The notes below the pieces were generated by a model. That model was not told the origin of the DNA. It was given only the letters and a program-made list of their open reading frames with translations, and searched no databases. Both the position numbers and the translations under genes were made by a program. Shown one piece after another: positions 45,951 to 54,653 of a stretch of 64,000 nucleotides of DNA. Position 1 is the stretch's first letter. Every line of letters starts with the position of its first letter. The DNA lies in contig NZ_JAULSC010000006.1 in the NCBI RefSeq assembly GCF_030518195.1, positions 62,001 to 126,000 on the forward strand. Reading direction: 5' to 3'. The DNA is from Nocardioides cremeus (GTDB lineage Bacteria > Actinomycetota > Actinomycetes > Propionibacteriales > Nocardioidaceae).

Positions 45951-48013
45951 GCACACCCCTGTCCTGGTACGCCCGGCGGCTGACGCGGATGAGCACCCGC
46001 GAGGTCGCGCTGCGCGTGGGCGACGAGGCCCGTCGGGCGGTGGCGGTGCACACCCTGCCGCAGCGCGCCGGCGCGCCGGTGCCGGGCCTGCTGCCGCGAC
46101 GCAGCTTCGCGGCGGTCGTGCCGGCCGCGGCCGCCGAGCAGGTGCTCCCGCACGACGCCGCCGGCCTGACCGCGGCGGCGGACCGGCTGCTCGTCGGGCG
46201 GTGGGGCGTGCTGGGCCACGAGCGCACCGACCTGCGCGACCCCGACTGGTTCCTGGACCCCGTGTCCGGCATCCGCGCCCCCCACGACGTCCTGGCCTTC
46301 CGCGTCGACCACCGCGACCCGTCGGTCACCGGCGACGTCAAGCAGGTGTGGGAGCTCTCGCGCCACCAGCACGTGACCGTGCTGGCCGCGGCGTACTGGC
46401 TGACCGGCGAGGACGAGTACGCCGTCGCCGCGGCCGAGCAGCTGCGCTCGTGGTGGGCGGCCAACCCGGTCCTGCGCGGCGTGCACTGGACCAGCGGCAT
46501 CGAGCTGGGGCTGCGCCTGGTCTCGTGGGCCTGGACCCGGCGACTCCTCGACGGATGGGCCGGAGCGGCCGCGCTCTTCGAGGAGGACGAGACGGCCCTG
46601 GCCCAGCTGCGCTGGCACCAGGAGGTGCTGCGCGGCTTCCCGAGCCGGGGCAGCTCGGCCAACAACCACGCCGTCGCCGAGACCTGCGGCCGGCTGGTCG
46701 CCGCCTGCGCGTTCCCGTGGTTCGAGGAGAGCGAGAAGTGGCGGGTCGAGTCGGGCCGCCAGCTGCGCCGGCACCTTCAGGCGAACACGTTCCCCAGCGG
46801 GGTCAACCGCGAGCAGGCCGCCGACTACCACCGCTTCGTGTGCGAGCTGGCCGGCCTCGCGCTGGCCGAGGCACGCGCCTGCGGGCACGCCGAGGACGGC
46901 CCCGACCCCGACCTGGTCACCGCGGGGTTCGACGCGGCGGCCGCGATGCTCGACGTCGAGGGACGCCCACCGCGCAACGGCGACGGCGACGAGGGCCGTG
47001 CGCTGCTGGTGGCCGACCCGGGCGACGACCCGTGGGAGCAGCTGCTCGGGCTCGGCCAGGCGCTCGTGGGCCCGCAGCCGTGGTGGCCGCGACGCCGCGG
47101 CGGTGTCGTGTCGGTCCTGGTCGGCGCGCTGCCGGCCCCGGCCGGCCCGCTGGCCGGCGACCGGCCGCGCCCGCAGCGGCGACCCGACCTCTTCGAGGAC
47201 GCCGGGCTGGCGCTCCTGCGCACCCCGGCCGGCCGGCAGCCGGAGATCTGGGTCCGCTGCGACAGCGGGCCGCACGGCTTCGGCTCGCTGGCCGCCCACG
47301 CGCACGCGGACGCGCTGTCGGTGGAGCTGCGCCACGACGGCGTGGAGGTCCTCTGCGACCCCGGCACCTACAGCTACCACGGCGAGCCGCGCTGGCGTGA
47401 CTACTTCCGCTCCACCCTGGCCCACAGCACGCTCGAGGTCGACGGGTGCGACCAGTCGACCAGCGGCGGGCCCTTCCTGTGGACCCAGCACGCGCGGACC
47501 TACCTGGACCGCGCCGAGGTCGGTGACCTCGACGTCCAGCTCTGGTCGGCCCACCACACCGGCTACGCCCGCCTCGACGCCGGCCTGCGCCACGCGCGCA
47601 CCGTCCGGCTGGACCGCGGCTCGGGTGCCCTGCAGGTCGTCGACGAGCTGCGCTCCGGACGCCCGCACGGCTTCCGGATGGCCTGGCACCTGGGCCCGGA
47701 GGTCGAGCTCGCGCTGCACGGCTCGCTGGCCCGGCTGACCTGGGCGCGCCCGGTGGCCGACGGCGCGGGTGCTGACGAGAGGGAGACGGTGACGGCGCTG
47801 ATGCACCTGCCTCCCGAGCTGGTCTGGACCCGGCACCGCGGCGAGGAGGACCCGCCACTCGGTTGGTGGGCCGAGGGGCTGGGACGCCGCCGTCCGACCA
47901 CCACGCTCGTGGGCACCGGGGAGCTGTGCGCGCGTGCGTTGCTGCGCACCCTGCTCGTCCTCGACGTCCAGGCGCCCGGTGAGGGCCACGACCGCAGGAG
48001 TGACGATGTCTGA
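45947..48013 (+). CDS. Heparinase II/III family protein
   Basis: A 688-aa protein with the alginate/heparinase fold. An N-terminal helical toroid has the HWTSGIELGLRLVSWAW, GSSANNHAVAETCGRLVAAC and FPSGVNREQAADYHRFVCE motifs. The beta-sandwich domain has GPHGFGSLAAHAHADALSVE, the HAHAD catalytic-type motif, DPGTYSYHGEPRWRDYFRST and AHSTLEVDG. No signal peptide is seen, so it probably acts in the cytoplasm. Related lyases cleave uronate-containing polymers; in biosynthetic loci the role may be editing or epimerase-like. It fits the uronate-forming first gene. Confidence 0.9.
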   Translation: MSTPLSWYARRLTRMSTREVALRVGDEARRAVAVHTLPQRAGAPVPGLLPRRSFAAVVPAAAAEQVLPHDAAGLTAAADRLLVGRWGVLGHERTDLRDPDWFLDPVSGIRAPHDVLAFRVDHRDPSVTGDVKQVWELSRHQHVTVLAAAYWLTGEDEYAVAAAEQLRSWWAANPVLRGVHWTSGIELGLRLVSWAWTRRLLDGWAGAAALFEEDETALAQLRWHQEVLRGFPSRGSSANNHAVAETCGRLVAACAFPWFEESEKWRVESGRQLRRHLQANTFPSGVNREQAADYHRFVCELAGLALAEARACGHAEDGPDPDLVTAGFDAAAAMLDVEGRPPRNGDGDEGRALLVADPGDDPWEQLLGLGQALVGPQPWWPRRRGGVVSVLVGALPAPAGPLAGDRPRPQRRPDLFEDAGLALLRTPAGRQPEIWVRCDSGPHGFGSLAAHAHADALSVELRHDGVEVLCDPGTYSYHGEPRWRDYFRSTLAHSTLEVDGCDQSTSGGPFLWTQHARTYLDRAEVGDLDVQLWSAHHTGYARLDAGLRHARTVRLDRGSGALQVVDELRSGRPHGFRMAWHLGPEVELALHGSLARLTWARPVADGAGADERETVTALMHLPPELVWTRHRGEEDPPLGWWAEGLGRRRPTTTLVGTGELCARALLRTLLVLDVQAPGEGHDRRSDDV

Positions 48014-49604
48014 GCAGAGCCTGGACCTGAAGGCCGCGTGGACGGTGCTGCGCCGCCACGCCTTCCTGCTGACGGTGGCGCTGCTGGTCGGCGCGGTCGC
48101 CGGCGTGGCGCTGGCGGTGTGGCGTCCCCCGCTGTGGACCAGCGAGAGCACGGTGCTGCTGCCCCCGGCCTCGGAGTCGGGGGTCGGCGCCGCCGAGCGT
48201 GACTCGGGCACCCAGGTGCGGGTGGCCTCGAGCGACCTGGTGCTCGGCCAGGCCGGGCGCCGGGTCTCGCCGCCCCTCGACCTCACCGCGATGAAGGAGG
48301 CCATCGAGGTCACTGCCGCGACGCCCGACGTGCTGCGCTTCACCGCCCGGGCCGACGACCCCGAGCGGGCTAGAGAGCTGGCCGCCGCGGTCGCTGCCGC
48401 CGAGCTGCGCTACGTCTCCAGCGCCGCCGCCCGGCTGCGCGACGCCGCGCGCTCGGGCCGGGAGACCCGGCTGGAGACCCTGCGCGCCACCCTGCGCACC
48501 GTCAGGCGCGACATCCAGGAGACCACCGAAAGGCGGGACGAGGAGAGGTTCGGCTCGGTCGCCGAGAAGGCGCTGACGGCCGCGCTCGCCCAGCTCAGCG
48601 CCCAGCAGGCCTCGCTCGTGCTGCAGGCCGACCAGGTGGCCGAGGCCGCGTCGGCCGACGTCGGACGCGACACCGCCTCGCTCATCGAGGACGCCTCGCC
48701 GGCCACCCGTCCCGGCCTGCTGCTCGGTCGGATCCTGCACGGCCTGGCCGGGGCCGCGGCGCTGCTGCTGCTGGTGGGCCTGGCGCTGCTGGTCTCCGAG
48801 CGCCGCGACCGGCGGCTGCGCTACCGCGACGAGATCGCCGACGCCCTGGGCAGCACCGTGGTGGCCTCGGTCTCCTCGCGCCCGGCGCGCAACGTCTCGG
48901 CCTGGCGCACGCTGCTCGGACGCTACGTGCCGGGCCCCGTCGACGCCTGGTCGCTGCGCCAGGTGCTGCGCGAGGTGCTGCCCGCCGGCACGCTGACCCG
49001 TGCCCACGCCGGGGCCTCCGAGGAGCCCGCGGTCGACGTGGTCGTGGTGACCCTGTCCGACGACAACGCCGCGCTGGCCATGGGCCCGCAGCTGGCGACG
49101 TACGCCGCGTCGGTGGGGCTGCGCACCCGCCTGGTGCCCCACCACGGGCACGACTCGTCGGCGGCGCTGTGGGCCGCCTGCGCGCGGCTGCACCCCGAGC
49201 ACGAGCTGCGCGGGCACCTGTGGGTCAACCGGCCGCTGCACGAGGGCGGCGAGCCCGACGACCTGCGCGTGCTGATGGTGGTGCTCGACCGCACGAGTCC
49301 CGAGCGCCCCGAGCTGCCGTCGGGCTGCGTGGGCGTGGTGGCCGTGAGCGCGGGCACCGCGACGGCCGCCGACCTGGCCCGCCTCGCGGTCAGCGTCGAC
49401 GAGGCGGGCGTGGGGGTGCAGGGCGTGGTCGTCCTCGACCCCGACCGTCTCGACCGCACGACCGGGCGTCGCCTGCAGCCCGAGCGGATCCGCGAGCCCC
49501 AGCTGCCGGTCCGGCTGACCGGCACGGTGCCCACGGACCGGCGGGGACGGCCCCGGCTGGGCAGCGTGGCCCGCACGAACGGACACGAGGGAGGTGCGCA
49601 GTGA
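48006..49604 (+). CDS. Wzz-like chain-length protein with degenerate nucleotide-binding domain, 1
   Basis: A 532-aa membrane protein: a membrane helix at about 20-42, an extracytoplasmic coiled region (about 45-240, with RRDIQETTERRDEER), a second helix (about 242-264), and a cytoplasmic domain resembling the BY-kinase/MinD fold (VDVVVVTLSDDNAALAMG, then LRVLMVVLDRTSPERP). No Walker A GxGKT and no tyrosine tail are present, so no kinase activity is expected. It probably sets polymer length together with the next gene product. The ATG overlaps the heparinase gene by 8 nt. Confidence 0.83.
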   Translation: MSEQSLDLKAAWTVLRRHAFLLTVALLVGAVAGVALAVWRPPLWTSESTVLLPPASESGVGAAERDSGTQVRVASSDLVLGQAGRRVSPPLDLTAMKEAIEVTAATPDVLRFTARADDPERARELAAAVAAAELRYVSSAAARLRDAARSGRETRLETLRATLRTVRRDIQETTERRDEERFGSVAEKALTAALAQLSAQQASLVLQADQVAEAASADVGRDTASLIEDASPATRPGLLLGRILHGLAGAAALLLLVGLALLVSERRDRRLRYRDEIADALGSTVVASVSSRPARNVSAWRTLLGRYVPGPVDAWSLRQVLREVLPAGTLTRAHAGASEEPAVDVVVVTLSDDNAALAMGPQLATYAASVGLRTRLVPHHGHDSSAALWAACARLHPEHELRGHLWVNRPLHEGGEPDDLRVLMVVLDRTSPERPELPSGCVGVVAVSAGTATAADLARLAVSVDEAGVGVQGVVVLDPDRLDRTTGRRLQPERIREPQLPVRLTGTVPTDRRGRPRLGSVARTNGHEGGAQ

Positions 49605-51178
49605 GGACGTCAGCCTGGCCGGTGGAGACCGAGCACTCGGAGGACCCCGAGCTCGAGGAGGTGGCCCCGGCGATCGTGAGCCTGCACTTCCTGCGGCGCG
49701 CGCTGCGGCGGCGCTGGCGGGTCTGGGCCGGTTGCGCCCTGGTCGGTGTCCTGCTCGGGGCGGCCGTCGCGCTGGCCCTGCCCACGCGCAGCGCCGCCAG
49801 CGTGACGCTGCTGCTCGCGCACCCCGACGGTGCGGACCCGACGATGGCGATGAACACCGACGTGGCCCTGCTGCGCACCCGCACGGTGGCCGAGCGGGTC
49901 GTCGACCGGCTCGACCTCGACCTGAGCCCCGAGGAGATGCAGGACTCGATCCTGGCCACCGTCGAGACGACCACGGTGCTGCAGCTCGAGGTCGCGGGGC
50001 CCGACAGTGCCGAGTCGCGGCGGCGCACCGAGGCGGTCGCCACCACGTTCCTCGACTTCCGCAACGAGACGATGGACGTGCAGACCGACGCTCGCACCGA
50101 CCGCTACCGGATCCGGGTCGAGGCCCTGCGCAGCGAGGCCGGCACGCTCACGGCCCAGTACGACGTCCTCAGCGCCAGCGGCCGCCGGGGGCGTGCCGAG
50201 GCAGCCGAGGTGCTGACCCGCCGCGCCCAGGTCGACGCCCAGATCAGCGAGCTGGAGCAGGAGATCGAGCGCACCCGCATCGTGGCGGGAGCCGTCGCGG
50301 GCGCCAGCCACGTGCTCGACCCCACCGACACGCTCGACGGCCGCTCGCTCGTGCGCAGCCTGGCCCTCGACACCACCGCCGGGCTGGTGGCCGGCGGTTC
50401 CGTGGGCGCCGGCTGGGTGCTGCTGGGAGCCCTGCTCTCGCAGCGGGTGCGGCGCCGCGAGGAGATCGCGATGGCGCTCGGCACGCGGGTGTGCTGCAGC
50501 GTGGGCCGGGTGCCCACGCGGGTGTCGCACGGCGCGCCCCGCCCGGGCCGTCGCCGCGCCTCGCTCGGGCGTGCCGTCGCCTGCGTCTCACAGCTGGTGG
50601 CACCCGACCCGGCCGCGGAGGGCCACGACCCCGTGCGGTGGGCGGTGGGCGCCGTCGAGAACGGCTCGGAGACCACCGTGCTCGCGGCGGCCCTGGCTGT
50701 GGACCGGGCCCGGGCCGGCGACCGGGTGCTGGTGGTGGACCTGACCGAGCGCGGCCGGGTCGGCCGCGCGGTCGCCGGGCTGTGGAGCGGCGCCGGGACC
50801 CGGCCGGTGGTGCTGCGCCCCGACGGGGTGCCCACCCGCGCGGCCGGGCCGGTGCCGGGGGCCGAGATGTCGACCGCCACGGTGACCGAGGCCGAGTCGG
50901 ACGCCGACCTGGTGCTGGTCGTGGTCGACATCGACCCCGCCGTCGGGCTCGACCACGTCGCCGCGCGCGCCGAGCGCCTGGTGGTCGTGGTCAGCGCGGG
51001 CGGCTCGACCGCCGAGCGCCTGCGCACCACGGCCGAGCTGGCCCGCGCCGCCGGCCTGGAGCCGTCCGAGGCCGTGCTGGTGAACGCCGACGCCACCGAC
51101 GACAGCCTGGGCCTGGCGCCCGTCGACGAGGACGCCGGCTCCGGCCGCTCGCTGCTCTCGGGACGGTGGGGCAGGTGA
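49601..51178 (+). CDS. Wzz-like chain-length protein with degenerate BY-kinase domain, 2
   Basis: A 525-aa protein with the same plan: helix at about 42-62, periplasmic coiled region (about 63-245, with AQISELEQEIERTR), second helix (about 262-285) and a C-terminal BY-kinase-like domain. The P-loop position reads NGSETTVLAAALAVDRA, with GxGKT lost (Lys replaced by Glu). Walker A' VLVVDLTERGRVG and Walker B LVLVVVDIDP are recognisable. It lacks a Tyr cluster. It is probably a structural partner of the first Wzz-like protein. GTG 49601 overlaps the previous stop. Confidence 0.83.
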   Translation: MRTSAWPVETEHSEDPELEEVAPAIVSLHFLRRALRRRWRVWAGCALVGVLLGAAVALALPTRSAASVTLLLAHPDGADPTMAMNTDVALLRTRTVAERVVDRLDLDLSPEEMQDSILATVETTTVLQLEVAGPDSAESRRRTEAVATTFLDFRNETMDVQTDARTDRYRIRVEALRSEAGTLTAQYDVLSASGRRGRAEAAEVLTRRAQVDAQISELEQEIERTRIVAGAVAGASHVLDPTDTLDGRSLVRSLALDTTAGLVAGGSVGAGWVLLGALLSQRVRRREEIAMALGTRVCCSVGRVPTRVSHGAPRPGRRRASLGRAVACVSQLVAPDPAAEGHDPVRWAVGAVENGSETTVLAAALAVDRARAGDRVLVVDLTERGRVGRAVAGLWSGAGTRPVVLRPDGVPTRAAGPVPGAEMSTATVTEAESDADLVLVVVDIDPAVGLDHVAARAERLVVVVSAGGSTAERLRTTAELARAAGLEPSEAVLVNADATDDSLGLAPVDEDAGSGRSLLSGRWGR

Positions 51179-52404
51179 GTGCGCTCCGCCCCGTCCTGAC
51201 CGGGCGCGGCGCCGGCCCCCCGACCCCGGACGTGCGCCTGGGCCGACGCGAGCGGACGCTGGTCGGCCTCGCCTGGGGCGCCCTGCTGCTCAACGTGCTG
51301 ACCTACGCCGACACCGCCACCGTGGTGCCGCTGCCCACCCTGGTGGGCTCGGCGCTGACCCAGGGCGCGGTGCTGGTGGCGCTGCTGCTGGCGCTGGTGG
51401 TCAACCCCGGCGGGGTCGTGCGTCCCCAGGTCTTCCTGCTGCTGCTGACGGTGCTGGCCATCGGTGCCAGCGCCGCCAGCCTCTACTCCGAGTTCTTCCT
51501 CTCCGCGACCTTCCGGGCCGGGCGGATGGTGCTCTTCGTGGCCGTGCTGTGGCTGCTGAGCACCTGGTTCGGACGGCGCGACATGCTGCTGCTGCGGCTG
51601 CACCGCACGGCGCTGGCCGTGGTGATGGCCACCGTCTACCTCGGGGCGCTGGTGGCGCCCGGGCTGGCCTTCGCGTTCCAGGACCGCCTGGCCGGGGTGA
51701 TCTGGCCGATCCCGCCCACCCAGGTCGCGCACTACGCCGCGGTCCTGCTGGGCACCTCGCTGCTGCTGTGGATGTGCCGGCTGGTCGGCGGCCTGCGGGC
51801 CGGGCTGATGGTGCTGCTCTCGCTGCTGCCCCTGGTGGCCACCCACACCCGCACCGCGGTGATCGGGGTGCTGCTGGGGATGGTGGTCGCCTCCCTGAGC
51901 CTGCTGCTGGGCCACGTGCGCGTGCGTCGCACCCTGCTGGTGGCCGGCGGTGGCGGCGCGATCGCAGCAGCCCTGTTCATCTCGCCGCTGACCGTGTGGC
52001 TGCTGCGCGGCCAGTCGGCCGACGAGGCCAACAAGCTCACCGGTCGCACCGACGTGTGGAGCGCCGTGGCCGACCTCGAGCGGCCCTGGATCGAGGACCT
52101 CTTCGGGTGGGGCCTGTCCGACCAGTCCTTCGGCGGGTTGCCCATCGACAGCAGCTGGGTGGCGACGTACGTCGACCAGGGCTGGCTGGGCGTGGGGGTG
52201 CAGGCCGCGGTGCTGCTGCTGCTCCTGCTGATGGCGGTCGTGCACCGGCCCGGGCCCGAGCGGGCCATCGCGCTGTTCCTGGTCGTCTACTGCATGGTCG
52301 CCTCGGTCACCGAGACCGGTCTGGGCGCCCCGTCGGTCTACCTGCTCGACCTGGCCGTCGCCGCGTCGCTGCTGACGACCGGCTGGCGGGCGAGGCAGCC
52401 ATGA
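51175..52404 (+). CDS. O-antigen ligase/polymerase-like membrane protein (Wzy type)
   Basis: A 409-aa protein with about ten membrane helices and one larger extracytoplasmic loop (about 275-325, with RGQSADEANKLTGRTDVWSA and LFGWGLSDQSF). The GRTDVW motif is the common signature of the Wzy_C/O-antigen ligase family. THTRTAVIGVLLGM lies in a membrane segment. It would polymerise repeat units on the outer face. GTG 51175 overlaps the previous stop; GTG 51166 is an alternative. Coupled to the following glycosyltransferase by ATGA. Confidence 0.87.
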   Translation: MSALRPVLTGRGAGPPTPDVRLGRRERTLVGLAWGALLLNVLTYADTATVVPLPTLVGSALTQGAVLVALLLALVVNPGGVVRPQVFLLLLTVLAIGASAASLYSEFFLSATFRAGRMVLFVAVLWLLSTWFGRRDMLLLRLHRTALAVVMATVYLGALVAPGLAFAFQDRLAGVIWPIPPTQVAHYAAVLLGTSLLLWMCRLVGGLRAGLMVLLSLLPLVATHTRTAVIGVLLGMVVASLSLLLGHVRVRRTLLVAGGGGAIAAALFISPLTVWLLRGQSADEANKLTGRTDVWSAVADLERPWIEDLFGWGLSDQSFGGLPIDSSWVATYVDQGWLGVGVQAAVLLLLLLMAVVHRPGPERAIALFLVVYCMVASVTETGLGAPSVYLLDLAVAASLLTTGWRARQP

Positions 52405-53663
52405 AGGTCGTGGTGGTGCACGGGCGCTACCGCTCGGTCGCGCCGAGCGGGGAGAACCGCGTGGTCGACCAGGAGGTCCGGATGCTGCGCGAGGCCGGTC
52501 ACGAGGTGCGCAGCTACGAGCGGCACAGCGACGACATCGCCGACTGGCCGGCCCGGCGCCGGGCGCTGCTGGTGATGAGCAGCGTGCGCAACGGGCCGGT
52601 GCGCGCCGAGCTGGCGGCGTACCTGCGCCGCGAGCGTCCCGACGTCGTGCACGTGCACAACACCTTCCCGCTGCTCAGCCCCTCGGTGCTGCTGGCCTGC
52701 CACGACGTGGGGGTCCCCGCGGTGGCCACGGTGCACAACTACAAGCTGCTCTGCGCCAGCGGCGACTTCTACCGCGACGGTGCGCCCTGCCACGACTGCG
52801 GCGACGGGCAGGTCTCGCCGGCGCTGCGGCACGGCTGCTACCGCGCCTCGCACGCCGCGACCCTGCCGGTCGCGGCCGGGCTGGTGCTCAACCGGCGGCT
52901 GTGGCAGCAGCTGGTGTCGGCGTACCTGCTCATCAGCGAGTCGCAGCGTGGGTTGTTGCAGGGCCTGGCGCTGCCCGAGGAGCGGGTCTTCGTCAAGCCC
53001 AACTTCGTCGACCGGGCCGAGGTCTCACCGGTGCCGCGCGAGCACCTCGTGGCCCACCTCGGCCGCCTCGACGAGGCCAAGGGGATCCGTCTGACGATGG
53101 CCGCCTGGGAGCTCCACGAGCGCATGTCGCCCGACTCGCGGCTGCAGCTCGTGGTCGCCGGCGGCGGGCCCCTCGAGGACCTGGTGCGCGACTGGGCCGC
53201 GGGGCGCGAGCGGGTGCGGATGGTCGGCACCCTCGACCCGGCCGGGGTCGGCGACCTGCTCGACCGGGCCCTGCTGGCGGTCGTGCCCTCGGCGTGGGAG
53301 GAGGTCTTCGGCCTGGTGGCCGTGGAGGCCATGGCCCACGGCGCGGTGCCGGTGGCGCCGGCACGCGGCTCCTTCCCCGAGCTGGTGCGCGACGGCTGGG
53401 ACGGCGTGCTCTTCGAGCCCGGCAGCGCCGCCGACCTGGCCCGCGTGCTCGACCGTGCCGACCGCGACCCCGGCCACCACCTCGAGCTCGGCGAGCGGGC
53501 CCGGGCGACCTCGCGGCGCCGCTTCTCGCGCGAGCGCAACCTCGAGCAGCTGCTCTCCATCTATCGGTACGCCATCGCACACCCGGCAGGAAGGACCTCC
53601 CATGCCTCTCGACCCGCCCACGGTCCCCGCACCGCCCGCCCCGCGCCGGCGACGGAGGGCTGA
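52401..53663 (+). CDS. Glycosyltransferase, GT-B fold, family 4 type
   Basis: A 420-aa enzyme. The N-terminal domain has VVVHGRYRSVAPSGENRVVD, VVHVHNTFPLLSPSVLLACH and VATVHNYKLLCASGDFYRDG. A cysteine-rich segment (CHDC, then HGCYR) is common in this subgroup. The donor domain has LVAHLGRLDEAKGIRLTMAA, VVAGGGPLEDLVRDW, VVPSAWEEVFGLVAVEAMAH and FEPGSAADLARVL. The last 35 residues are low-complexity (Ala/Pro/Arg). It probably adds one sugar of the repeat unit. Confidence 0.9.
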   Translation: MKVVVVHGRYRSVAPSGENRVVDQEVRMLREAGHEVRSYERHSDDIADWPARRRALLVMSSVRNGPVRAELAAYLRRERPDVVHVHNTFPLLSPSVLLACHDVGVPAVATVHNYKLLCASGDFYRDGAPCHDCGDGQVSPALRHGCYRASHAATLPVAAGLVLNRRLWQQLVSAYLLISESQRGLLQGLALPEERVFVKPNFVDRAEVSPVPREHLVAHLGRLDEAKGIRLTMAAWELHERMSPDSRLQLVVAGGGPLEDLVRDWAAGRERVRMVGTLDPAGVGDLLDRALLAVVPSAWEEVFGLVAVEAMAHGAVPVAPARGSFPELVRDGWDGVLFEPGSAADLARVLDRADRDPGHHLELGERARATSRRRFSRERNLEQLLSIYRYAIAHPAGRTSHASRPAHGPRTARPAPATEG

Positions 53664-53666
53664 GTC

Positions 53667-54653
53667 GTGACCGGGACGGCGCGTGTGCCCCGCGTGAGCA
53701 TCGGGCTGCCGGTCTACAACGGCGTCGACTACGTGGGCCAGTCCCTCGACGCCCTGCTCGGGCAGAGCTTCGAGGACCTCGAGGTCGTCGTCTCGAGCAA
53801 CGCCTCGACCGACGGCACCGACGACCTCGTGCGCGACTACGCGGCGCGCGACCCCCGGGTGCGCTTCGAGCGGCTGTCGACCAACCTCGGCGCGGCGGCC
53901 AACCACGACGTCGTGCTGCGCCGCGCGCGCGGCGAGCTGTTCAAGTGGGCCTCAGCCGACGACCTGTACGCCACCGACCTCGTCGAGCAGTGCGTGCGGC
54001 TGCTCGACGACCACCCCGACGCCGTGCTGGCCCACTCGTGGACGGCTGCGGTCGACGAGTCGGGCGCGGTGGTGCAGGCCCACGAGTACCCCTTGCTGAC
54101 GAACTCGCGCCGGCCCTCCCGGCGCTTCCGCAGCATGCTCCGCGACGGTGACCACATGCCCGGCGCGATCCGCTCCGACGACTTCTACGGCCTGGTGCGC
54201 GCCGACGTGCTGCGCCGGGTCAGGCCGCACGACAGCTTCTACCGCGCCGACCACGTCTTCGTCAGCGAGCTGGTCCTGCAGGGCCGCTTCGTCCAGGTGC
54301 CCGACTGGCTCTACTTCCGCCGCCACCACGGCGGCCGGCTCTCGCACGACGAGGCGACGGTGCGCTCGTGGTGCGCCTCGCTCGACCCGCGCCGCGCCGA
54401 CCGGCTGCGCAACCCGACCGCGCGGCTGGTGGGGGAGATGTTCACCGGCTACCTCGGTGCGGTGCAGCGCTCACCGATCAGCGCTGCGGAGAAGCGGGCC
54501 TGCGTGCGCCACCTGGCCTCGTGGGCGGCCTCGCGTGCGGGGCGCCGCCTCGGCGGCGCCGACCCGGGCGTGCCTGCCGACGAGTACGACGTCGTGCCGC
54601 AGCGTCGCGACCTGGCCAGCCGGGTCGTGGCGGGGCAGGGCGTCGGGCCGTGA
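53667..54653 (+). CDS. Family 2 glycosyltransferase
   Basis: A 328-aa GT-A enzyme. The N-terminal VSIGLPVYNGVDYVGQSLDA, VVVSSNASTDGTDDLVRDYA and FKWASADDLYATDLVEQCV follow the GT2 pattern, with SADD standing at the DxD position. Membrane helices are absent. It is a cytoplasmic transferase for the repeat unit. GTG 53667 lies 3 nt after the previous stop, and its stop overlaps the next start (GTGA). Confidence 0.9.
   Translation: MTGTARVPRVSIGLPVYNGVDYVGQSLDALLGQSFEDLEVVVSSNASTDGTDDLVRDYAARDPRVRFERLSTNLGAAANHDVVLRRARGELFKWASADDLYATDLVEQCVRLLDDHPDAVLAHSWTAAVDESGAVVQAHEYPLLTNSRRPSRRFRSMLRDGDHMPGAIRSDDFYGLVRADVLRRVRPHDSFYRADHVFVSELVLQGRFVQVPDWLYFRRHHGGRLSHDEATVRSWCASLDPRRADRLRNPTARLVGEMFTGYLGAVQRSPISAAEKRACVRHLASWAASRAGRRLGGADPGVPADEYDVVPQRRDLASRVVAGQGVGP

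Noticed and set aside
49594..51174. N-terminal extension of the Wzy-like protein into the second Wzz gene
   Set aside because: Arginine-rich noise in another frame. GTG 51175 directly precedes the hydrophobic protein and fits the overlap pattern.
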